Origin: Candidatus Scatomorpha merdipullorum
GTDB lineage: Bacteria > Bacillota > Clostridia > Oscillospirales > Oscillospiraceae
NCBI GenBank assembly: GCA_018716795.1
Contig: DVJK01000055.1
Span: forward strand, 1-8,797
Reading direction: 5' to 3'
DNA: 8,797 nt
This document shows positions 1 to 8,797 of this stretch, one piece after another. How positions within the stretch are numbered: position 1 is the stretch's first letter; every line of letters starts with the position of its first letter. The notes beneath the pieces were generated by a model that had not been told where the DNA came from, searched no databases, and saw nothing but the letters and a program-made list of their open reading frames with translations. Made by a program: the position numbers and the translations under genes.

Positions 1-84
1 TTTGCTTACATTGTTTAATTTACAAGGTGCACTCGCGTCAGGTTTTGGTCATCTTTCACAGTGCCGTCTCCCGAGCGCTTGATT

Positions 85-113
85 AATATACCACTGTCTC
101 GCGCTCTTGTCAA
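85..113 (-). promoter_or_regulatory. Near-consensus sigma-A promoter firing leftward out of the window
   Basis: On the minus strand the -35 box is TTGACA (113-108, perfect) and the -10 box is TATATT (90-85, five of six matches). They are separated by exactly 17 bases, the optimum for the housekeeping sigma factor. Transcription should start near base 78-79 and leave at least 78 bases of leader inside the window. The driven gene lies beyond base 1 and cannot be identified. This is the best promoter match I found by eye in the window. Confidence 0.75.
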
Positions 114-150
114 CACCTTTTTTCAAAAAAATCGAGGTTTTTTTAAAATT
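114..150 (-). promoter_or_regulatory. A/T-tract region upstream of the leftward promoter (UP-element-like)
   Basis: Directly upstream of the leftward -35 box lie successive homopolymer tracts: six T (118-123), seven A (125-131), seven T (138-144) and four A (145-148). A/T tracts in this position are known to raise promoter strength by binding the C-terminal domains of the RNA polymerase alpha subunits. The tracts are visible; the UP-element role is inferred from position. The A7/T7 pair could also form a weak A-U-only hairpin, but that would make a poor terminator. Confidence 0.4.
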
Positions 151-170
151 TCTTGTTTTCGTTCGCGAGA

Positions 171-186
171 CCACAATATATTGTGG
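171..186. promoter_or_regulatory. Perfect 16-bp palindrome, candidate operator
   Basis: CCACAATATATTGTGG reads identically on both strands and stops abruptly: the flanking bases do not pair. It has the size and symmetry of a site for a dimeric repressor. On the plus strand it contains a TATATT (177-182) that could serve as a -10 box, with a weak TTGTTT (153-158) 18 bases upstream. A protein bound here could therefore block rightward transcription toward the ger operon, or act on the leftward promoter about 60 bases away. The regulator is unknown and no second copy was noticed. Confidence 0.4.
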
Positions 187-238
187 ATATGAGGCGCATA
201 TGGACACGAAAAGTGGCGGAGCTCAATTTGCCGCGGGG

Positions 239-267
239 CTATATGAGCGCGATTTCGGGGCATAATA
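239..267 (+). promoter_or_regulatory. Candidate sigma-G (forespore) promoter of the ger operon
   Basis: CATAATA at 261-267 matches the CATNNTA -10 pattern of sigma-G promoters. A CTATA at 239-243 lies 17 bases upstream and matches four of five positions of the usual -35 pattern. Sigma-G control is established for gerA-type operons in Bacillus. The difficulty is position: the start point would fall at about base 274, on or next to the ATG, so the transcript would have almost no leader. The match is short and could be chance. Confidence 0.4.
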
Positions 268-273
268 GGCCCC

Positions 274-1785
274 ATGGACGAAAAAAATTCGCGCGAAATT
301 CCCGCGCATCCCGAGAAAAAACCGAAATACCCCGCCCCGCTCTCCGCGGCCGCGCTCGCGGAGATATTCTCCGGCTGCGGCGACTGGGAGACGAGGCGTG
401 TCCTGCCCGGGCTTCTGCCCGGCGAGTGCATGACGCTCTGCTGGCTCGACGGGCTGGTGGACGGAGTCACCGTCTCCGAGGACGTGCTGCGCCCCCTCAC
501 CGAGGCCGGGCGCGTCGTCGGCGCGCAAAGCCCCGCTCAGCTCACCGAGGCCATAGAGCGCGGCGCGGCCTACGCCTATACGCTCCGGCGGCGGGGCGCG
601 CTTGACGACTGCGTCTCCGACCTCGTGAACGGGTACTGCGCGCTGGTCTTCGACTCCCTCGGCGAGGCGCTGACCTTCGACACGCGCACAAAGCTGACGC
701 GCTCGGTGAGCTCACCCGCCGTCGAGAAGGCCATCAAGGGCGGCAAGGACGCCTTTGTCGAGACGCTGCGCACGAACACCTCGCTGGTCCGCCGCCGGCT
801 CAGGACGCCGGAGCTGAAGATTGAGCAGCGCGTCGCGGGCCGGCTCTCGGGCACCTCCGTCGCACTATTATATATAGAGGGCGCGGCGCAGGGCTCCGTC
901 GTGGACGAGGCGCTCAGGCGGCTCGGGGAGCTTGACATAGACGGCCTGCTCGCCGCGGGCGACCTCGAGGAGTACATTGTCGACTCGCCGCGCTCGCCGC
1001 TGCCGCAGCTCATACACACGGAGAGGCCGGACACCTTCGCAATACACCTGCTCGACGGGCGCGTGGGCATCCTGGTCGACGGGCTGCCGCTGGGCTTCCT
1101 GCTGCCGGCGGATTTGGCGGCCTTTCTGCGGGTGCCGGAGGACAGCGCCATGCACTTCGCCGTCGCGAGTATGCTGACGCTGCTGCGCTGGGCGGCGCTG
1201 GCCATCTCGCTGCTCCTGCCCGCGGCCTTTGTGGCCGTGAGCATGTACCACCAGGAGATGCTGCCGGTCAAGCTGCTTTTGAGCATGACGGCGGCGAAGC
1301 AGTACGTGCCCTTCGGCGTCGCGGCGGAGGTGATTGCCATGCTGCTGGCCTTCGAGCTGCTGCAGGAGGCGGGGCTCAGGCTCCCGGACCCCGTCGGGCA
1401 GACGGCGAGCATCATCGGCGCGCTTATCGTCGGGCAGAGCGCTGTGGAGGCGAAGGTGGTCTCGCCAATCGCGGTGATAGTCGTCGCGCTCGCGGGCATA
1501 TCGGGCTACACGATGCCGAGCCAGGACCTCGGCGGGGCGGTGCGCCTGGCGCGGCTTGCGCTTGTGGCGGCCGCGGCGCTGCTCGGGCTCTACGGAGTCG
1601 TCGCGCTCGCGGCGCTCATGATATGGTACACCGCCGGGCTTGAGAGCTTCGGAAAGCCGTACACCGCGCCCTTCACCGGCGCGGACTCCGGCGCGCTCGT
1701 CCGGGTACTCCTGAAGCGGCCAAACCGTGCGAACAAGCTGCGCGGGGCGCAGCTGGCCGGTTGGAACCGGCGCAGGCAGAGATAG
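274..1785 (+). CDS. gerAA: Spore germination protein, GerA family (receptor A subunit)
   Basis: This is the A subunit of a nutrient germinant receptor in the inner spore membrane. The 503-residue length fits the family. The soluble N-terminal domain (about 25-290) carries the diagnostic stretch with KAIKGGKDAFVETLRTNTSL (153-171 region) followed by RRRLRTPELKIEQ (173-185), and LLYIEG (198-203). The C-terminal half has several membrane segments (about 298-322, 345-365, 377-411, 425-452). It also holds the conserved VGQTASIIGALIVGQSAVEA (374-393), a SGYTMPSQDL loop (410-419) and SFGKPYTAPF (458-467). ATG 274 is the only credible start: an in-frame TGA sits at 244-246, and no other start codon lies between it and the conserved domain. 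No Shine-Dalgarno sequence precedes it. It is the first gene of an A-C-B operon. The symbol marks the receptor subunit type only, because spore-formers often carry several paralogous receptors; which germinant it senses cannot be read from sequence. Confidence 0.95.
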   Translation: MDEKNSREIPAHPEKKPKYPAPLSAAALAEIFSGCGDWETRRVLPGLLPGECMTLCWLDGLVDGVTVSEDVLRPLTEAGRVVGAQSPAQLTEAIERGAAYAYTLRRRGALDDCVSDLVNGYCALVFDSLGEALTFDTRTKLTRSVSSPAVEKAIKGGKDAFVETLRTNTSLVRRRLRTPELKIEQRVAGRLSGTSVALLYIEGAAQGSVVDEALRRLGELDIDGLLAAGDLEEYIVDSPRSPLPQLIHTERPDTFAIHLLDGRVGILVDGLPLGFLLPADLAAFLRVPEDSAMHFAVASMLTLLRWAALAISLLLPAAFVAVSMYHQEMLPVKLLLSMTAAKQYVPFGVAAEVIAMLLAFELLQEAGLRLPDPVGQTASIIGALIVGQSAVEAKVVSPIAVIVVALAGISGYTMPSQDLGGAVRLARLALVAAAALLGLYGVVALAALMIWYTAGLESFGKPYTAPFTGADSGALVRVLLKRPNRANKLRGAQLAGWNRRRQR

Positions 1786-1789
1786 GAGG
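1784..1789 (+). promoter_or_regulatory. Ribosome binding site setting the Ger(x)C start
   Basis: A perfect AGGAGG overlaps the TAG stop of the upstream gene (1783-1785) and ends 4 bases before ATG 1794. This favours ATG 1794 over the upstream in-frame TTG at 1761, which would lie inside the preceding gene and add 11 residues in front of the signal peptide. Confidence 0.85.
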
Positions 1790-1793
1790 CGTT

Positions 1794-2921
1794 ATGCGCA
1801 GGTTTATCGCGGCGCTGTCCGCCGCGGCGCTCCTCGCGCTGGGCGGATGTACGCAGAGCATATATGTGAATTACCTCGACATCGAGTCGCTGCGCGTCGT
1901 GCAGGCGCTCGGGCTGGACGCGGCCGCGGACGGCGGCGTCGTCCTCTCCGCGGCCTCGGGGCCGGACGCCTCGGGGCGGGAGCCGCTTCGCCTCACGCGG
2001 GAGGGCGAATCGCTTGACGCGGCGATGCGGGAGCTCGAGGCGCTGACGGGCGGAGGACAGCTCTTCTTCGCGGGCACGGGCGCAATTGTCCTCGGCGAGG
2101 CGGCGGCGGACGAGGCCGCGCGCTGGCTAGACGCCGTAACGCGCAGCAAGGAGCTGCGGCTGGACACCGAGCTCTACATCCTGCGCGGCGGCGAGGCAGC
2201 GGAGCTCCTCTGCGGCGAGGACGCGCCCGAGGACGTCTTCGCGGCCCTGGACGCGCTCGCGCAGCGCCTGCGGCGGAACGGGCCCTCTCCCGCGCCCGGC
2301 TGCGCGGACGCGGCCCGCGCGCTCACGGGCTCCGGAGCGGCGCTCGCGGCGGCAATCGAGCTTGAAAGGGGCGCGGAGGGGAAGCTCACGCCCGTCCCGG
2401 CGGGCTTCGCCGTCCTGACTGACGCGGGCCTCGCCGCCTGGCTGGAGGATGAGGCCGCGCTCGGCGCGGGGCTCTTCGCCGGCGGGCCGGGCGCGGCGCT
2501 GCTCGAGCTCGGCGGCGTCACGGTCGAGCTCGCCGGGGCGAAGGCGGAGCTTGAGCCGCTTTGGGCGGACGGTGCGCTTGCGGCGCTTCGCGTCATAGTG
2601 GAGGCGAGCGGAAGCGTTATCGGCGCTCCCGCGGGCAGCGAGCCGGACTCCGGCGCGGCCCGGGCGGAGCTCGAGGCCGCGCTGGCGGAGGCGCTCCGCT
2701 CCGGCGTCGAGGCAGCGCTGGAGATAAGCCGCGGCACGGGCGCGGACTTCCTCGGCCTGGGCCGGAGGCTGGAGACGGAGCATCCCGCGCGCTTCGCCGC
2801 CATGAGGTGGCCCTGGGCGGAGGCGCTTCCGGAGCTCGAGTTTGAGGTGGAGGCGAGGGCGAAGATACTCAACGTCCGCGAATACGCCGACTCGCCCTTC
2901 GGAGGGGAGGCGGCGGGATGA
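1794..2921 (+). CDS. gerAC: Ger(x)C family spore germination lipoprotein (receptor C subunit)
   Basis: This is the lipid-anchored C subunit of the germinant receptor, expected on the outer face of the inner spore membrane. The 375-residue product begins with a lipoprotein signal peptide (MRRF, a hydrophobic Ala/Leu stretch) and an LGGC lipobox with Cys19 as the lipid-modified residue. The N-terminal region after it (about 25-45, ESLRVVQALGLD) resembles the family opening. The C-terminal part, about residues 300-365, matches the family's C-terminal domain: an acidic helix, then DFLGLGRRLETEHPARF, a W-P-W pair and an ELEFEVEARAKI strand. The middle is poorly conserved and very rich in Ala, Glu, Gly and Leu, which partly reflects the high GC content. 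The gene starts 8 bases after its upstream neighbour and overlaps the next gene by 4 bases. It is recognised by its signal peptide, C-terminal pattern and operon context rather than by strong identity. Confidence 0.88.
   Translation: MRRFIAALSAAALLALGGCTQSIYVNYLDIESLRVVQALGLDAAADGGVVLSAASGPDASGREPLRLTREGESLDAAMRELEALTGGGQLFFAGTGAIVLGEAAADEAARWLDAVTRSKELRLDTELYILRGGEAAELLCGEDAPEDVFAALDALAQRLRRNGPSPAPGCADAARALTGSGAALAAAIELERGAEGKLTPVPAGFAVLTDAGLAAWLEDEAALGAGLFAGGPGAALLELGGVTVELAGAKAELEPLWADGALAALRVIVEASGSVIGAPAGSEPDSGAARAELEAALAEALRSGVEAALEISRGTGADFLGLGRRLETEHPARFAAMRWPWAEALPELEFEVEARAKILNVREYADSPFGGEAAG
2906..2910 (+). promoter_or_regulatory. Ribosome binding site of the GerB-family gene
   Basis: GGAGG lies 7 bases before ATG 2918, inside the end of the Ger(x)C gene. 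Together with the ATGA stop/start overlap (2918-2921) it supports this start and suggests translational coupling of the C and B subunits. Confidence 0.75.
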
Positions 2922-4042
2922 GGGAGCCCACGAGAAGGCAGGTACAGGCGCTGAGCTTCGTCATGCTGCTCAGCCCGGCGATGCGGCTGCTGCCCGGCGC
3001 GGCGGCGAGGGCAGCGGGCGAGGGCGGCTGGCTCTGCCCCATATTGGCGCTGCCGCTCTGCCTGGGCGCGGCGGCGCTCGTCTCCCGCGCGCTCGCCGGC
3101 AGGGCGGAGGGCGAAGGGCTAGGCGAGGTGCTGGTCTCGGGGCTGCCGCGGCTGGGCCGGGGCGTCGCCGCGCTTTACGCGCTCTGGCTGGCGCTCTACG
3201 CGGGCTTCGCCGTGCGCAGCGCGGCCTCGCGCTTCATTTATACGATATACACCGGCTCCTCGCCCGGGATATTCGTCGCCGTGGGGCTTGCGCTCGGCCT
3301 CCTCGGCGCGCTGGGAAGCGAGAAGCGCCTGGCCCGCTCGGCGGAGATTTTCCGCGTGCTGCTCATCGCCGCGCTGCTGCCCATCGCCGTGGTGGGCCTC
3401 GCGCAGGCGGATTTGCGCGCGCTCGCGCCCTTCCCGCTGCCGGAGCCGCTGCCCCTCGCCGAGGGCGTCCTGACCGCGCTGGGCACGGTGGGCTTCGTGC
3501 TCGTGAACGTGCCCCTGCTCGAGACCGGGACGCCAATCGGGAGGCGCGGCCGGGCCATGTCGCTCTGGAGCGCGCGCATCTGCGTCTTCCTCGCGCTGCT
3601 CTGCGCGGCTGTCATAGGCCGCTTCGGGCCGGAGCTGAGCGCCGCGCTGGCCTACCCCTTCTTCGCGCTGGTGAGGAACACGGGGCTCTTCGGCGTGGCG
3701 GAGCGGATTGAGGCGCTGGTCACGGCGCTGTGGGTGCTCTCCGACTTCGTGCTCGCGGCCTTCTCGCTCACGGCGGCGGCGCGGCTTGCGCGCCTCGCGC
3801 TCAATATAAAGCCCCGGCCCGGGCCCCTCTCGCCGCGCGCGCTCACGAGCGCGGCCTGCGCCGCCCTCGCCCTGGCCTGCGCGCTCGCGATTGCGCCCGA
3901 CTCGCGCGTACTGCGCTTCGTCTCCGAGCGGGTCGTGGTCTGGACGAACCTCGCCATGTGCGCGCTCATGACCGCGTCCGCCCTCGCCGCCGCGAGAAGC
4001 AGGCGCGCCGCCGGAGGGAGGGGCGAAAACGCGGCGGAATAA
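2918..4042 (+). CDS. gerAB: GerB family spore germination permease-like protein (receptor B subunit)
   Basis: This is the integral membrane B subunit of the receptor, a member of the amino acid/polyamine/organocation transporter superfamily. In studied systems it provides the germinant-binding pocket. The 374 residues fit the family and suggest about ten membrane helices (for example about 11-30, 38-58, 82-104, 117-133, 143-163, 183-202, 219-235, 266-290, 308-326, 336-357). Recognisable family stretches are the opening T-R-R-Q-V-Q with SPAMRLLPGAAARAAGEGGW (19-38), and the segment around 246-290. That segment reads YPFFALVRNTGLFGVAERIE, followed by ALWVLSDFVLAAFSL. The C-terminal tail is short and basic, then acidic. 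It is the last gene of the operon, and its stop codon runs into the terminator. Order A-C-B differs from the A-B-C order of Bacillus subtilis gerA. The ligand cannot be deduced. Confidence 0.93.
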   Translation: MREPTRRQVQALSFVMLLSPAMRLLPGAAARAAGEGGWLCPILALPLCLGAAALVSRALAGRAEGEGLGEVLVSGLPRLGRGVAALYALWLALYAGFAVRSAASRFIYTIYTGSSPGIFVAVGLALGLLGALGSEKRLARSAEIFRVLLIAALLPIAVVGLAQADLRALAPFPLPEPLPLAEGVLTALGTVGFVLVNVPLLETGTPIGRRGRAMSLWSARICVFLALLCAAVIGRFGPELSAALAYPFFALVRNTGLFGVAERIEALVTALWVLSDFVLAAFSLTAAARLARLALNIKPRPGPLSPRALTSAACAALALACALAIAPDSRVLRFVSERVVVWTNLAMCALMTASALAAARSRRAAGGRGENAAE

Positions 4043-4082
4043 AAAAGCGCGCGGGCAAAGGCCCGCGCGCAGCGCTTTTTTT
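4041..4082. terminator. Bidirectional intrinsic terminator between convergent operons
   Basis: GCGCGCGGGC (4047-4056) and GCCCGCGCGC (4061-4070) form a perfect 10-bp stem with an AAAG loop. A run of six A (4041-4046) sits on the left and seven T (4076-4082) on the right. Reading left, the T-tract follows the stem directly, so the mfd operon has the textbook form. Reading right, the tract begins after AGCGC, or directly after the stem in an alternative register. In that register AAAAAAGCGC (4041-4050) pairs with GCGCTTTTTT (4072-4081) and a 5-base bulge is left. It overlaps the last two bases of the ger operon stop codon and ends 10 bases before the stop of the foldase gene. Confidence 0.93.
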
Positions 4083-4092
4083 ATGGGATCGC

Positions 4093-5243
4093 TTAGCTGG
4101 CGCTCAGCCTTTCAAGCCAGCCGGAGCCCTCGGCGAAGTCCTCCGTATACGCGACCTCCGCGTCGGCGACGGCGCCGGTGTAGAGCTCGTTGAGCAGTAT
4201 CTCCGCGGCGGCGTAGCGGAGCGTCACGGGCTCGGTGAGGCCGGACAGGAGGACGCTGTCCTCGGGCGTGAGGCTCTTGCGCAGGAGGATGTGATAGCCG
4301 TTCGCGCTCTCGACGACGGAGCTTATGCCGCCGGGCGAGAGGGCGGAGGCGGCGGACTCAAACTCCGTCACCATCGTGCCGGGCGCGAAGCAGTAGCCCT
4401 CGGGGTAGGCCTCGAGGCCGGGATCGGTGCTGTACCTCTCCATCATTTCGTCAAAAAGCGCCTCCCGCTCGGCCTCCGGCACGGCCAGGAGCTCGTTGAG
4501 GGAGTCCTGCGCCAGGGTCTTCTGCGCCTCCTTCTCGCCCTCGGAGAGGCTTTCTCCGTTTTCGTCCACGGTGCCGAAGAGGATGTGCTTCACGGTCATG
4601 AAGCCGTAGCGCTCCGCGGTCTCAAGCGTCTCCTCATCGGAGAGCTTCGCGCCCTCCTCGCCGTAGAGGACGATGAACATGCGCGGGTAGAGCGTCATGG
4701 TGCGCGTCATGAAGTCGTAGAGCTCGGGCGTTATATAAATGGTGTCCAGGTACTCGTACAGGTCCTCGAGCGTGCCGTCCTCGCCAATCTGCTCCTCGAT
4801 GTCGCTCCTCTGGGCCTCGGCAATTATCTCCTCGTCCTCGGCGGTGAGCTCTATGCCCTTTTCCTCCTCGAGCTGGGCGAGGACGTGGTACTGCACGCAG
4901 TAGCTCGCGGCGTTCATGGCGAGGTATTCGCCCACCGTCGTCTCGCCGTCTATGCTCTCGTCGAGGGAGCGGCCGGAGAAGTAGCGGTCATAGTCCGTGT
5001 GGAACCAGTAGAAGAACTCGTCCCAGCGCACCTCGTCGCCGTTCACGGTGAGCACGACCGTGTCGTCGCCGTAGGTTTCGCGCAGGGCGTCCCAGTCGTA
5101 TTCGGCGGCCGGGCTCTCCGGCGCGGCGGAGGCGGAGACGCCGGGCAGGGGCTCCAGCGTCGCCTGAGTGCCGGCCTCGCCGCAGCCCGCGAGGGCGGAG
5201 AGCAGCAGGGCGGCGCAGAGGCAGGGTATCAAGAGCTTTTTCA

Positions 5244-5247
<4 letters not shown>
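4093..5247 (-). CDS. PrsA/SurA-like peptidylprolyl isomerase lipoprotein (parvulin, PpiC domain)
   Basis: This is a probable extracytoplasmic foldase that catalyses prolyl cis-trans isomerisation on exported proteins while anchored to the outer face of the membrane. The 384 residues start with a lipoprotein signal (M-M-K-K, hydrophobic core) and an ALAGC lipobox with Cys22. A low-complexity linker (about 25-48) and a SurA-N-like helical region (about 60-215, starting VLTVNGDEVRWDEFF) follow. The parvulin domain (about 217-325) shows VKHILFG (219-225), the ERYSTDPG stretch (270-277), the F-A-P-G-T-M-V-x-E-F core (287-296), L-S-P-G-G-I-S and NGYHILL (316-322). ATG 5247 overlaps the mfd stop (ATGA, 5244-5247). 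A second ATG at 5244 has better ribosome-site spacing, and either start leaves the signal intact. The protein is notably acidic. The gene is probably co-transcribed with mfd, as is common in Clostridia; its substrates are unknown. It is PrsA-like, but I do not assign the symbol. Confidence 0.9.
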
Positions 5248-8792
<3,545 letters not shown>

Positions 8793-8797
8793 AGCAC

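Larger units (their letters stand above)
1..273. other. Non-coding intergenic control region between a divergent unseen gene and the ger operon
   Basis: This 273-base stretch holds no convincing long reading frame on either strand, and its middle (about 114-190) is much richer in A+T than the genes that follow. It contains a strong-looking leftward promoter, a 16-bp perfect palindrome, and a sigma-G-like -10 element immediately before the first ger gene, each listed separately. The reading frames that cross into it overlap gerA in other frames and lack family features. The layout implies a divergent transcription unit to the left of the window whose product cannot be seen. Confidence 0.75.

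Noticed and set aside
125..144. A7-TCGAGG-T7 as an intrinsic terminator
   Set aside because: The stem would contain only A-U pairs and would be unstable. The position directly upstream of a TTGACA box fits an A/T-rich promoter element better.
153..605. 150-residue plus-strand frame starting upstream of gerA
   Set aside because: It becomes Arg/Ala-rich as soon as it enters the GerA-family gene in another frame, and it has no ribosome site.
576..1499. 307-residue open frame on the minus strand inside the GerA-family gene
   Set aside because: It is Ser/Ala-rich with no recognisable domain and lies fully antisense to a well-supported gene.
1761..1793. TTG 1761 as start of the Ger(x)C gene
   Set aside because: It would put 11 hydrophilic residues before the signal peptide and ignore the perfect AGGAGG before ATG 1794.
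2127..2872. Two minus-strand frames (218 and 232 residues) inside the Ger(x)C gene
   Set aside because: They overlap each other and the real gene, and have biased composition (Arg-rich or Ser/Ala-rich). They are shadows.

Overview
The window looks like part of the chromosome of a GC-rich, endospore-forming Firmicute, most likely a member of the Clostridia. The evidence is a complete tricistronic GerA-type germinant-receptor operon, which occurs only in spore-formers, together with the mfd to PrsA-like-foldase gene pair that is common in Clostridia. By eye the coding DNA is roughly two-thirds or more G+C, but it uses ATA isoleucine codons freely. I cannot name the genus from sequence alone.

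Layout: bases 1-273 are a non-coding, partly AT-rich control region. It carries a near-consensus housekeeping promoter pointing left out of the window (TTGACA, 17 bases, TATATT), preceded by A/T tracts. It also holds a perfect 16-bp palindrome and, just before the first gene, a sigma-G-like -10 element. Bases 274-4042 (+) hold the germination operon in the order A-C-B: a GerA-family membrane subunit, a Ger(x)C lipoprotein and a GerB-family permease-like subunit. The genes are packed tightly, with a 4-base ATGA overlap before the last. A strong GC-rich hairpin with an A-run on one side and a T-run on the other (4041-4082) serves as a probable bidirectional terminator between convergent operons. 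Bases 8792-4093 (-) hold mfd, the transcription-repair coupling factor, essentially full length and starting 5 bases from the window edge. It is followed by a PrsA/SurA-like parvulin lipoprotein whose start overlaps the mfd stop (ATGA).

How the genes work together: the three Ger proteins should form one nutrient-sensing receptor in the inner spore membrane, probably made in the forespore. mfd and the foldase form an unrelated housekeeping operon (transcription-coupled repair; extracytoplasmic protein folding) that meets the ger operon tail to tail. I see no mobile element, CRISPR array, tRNA or rRNA gene, and no clear new biological system. The parts that deserve a second look are in the first 280 bases: the outward promoter with an unexplained leader, the palindrome, and the apparently leaderless start of the germination operon.
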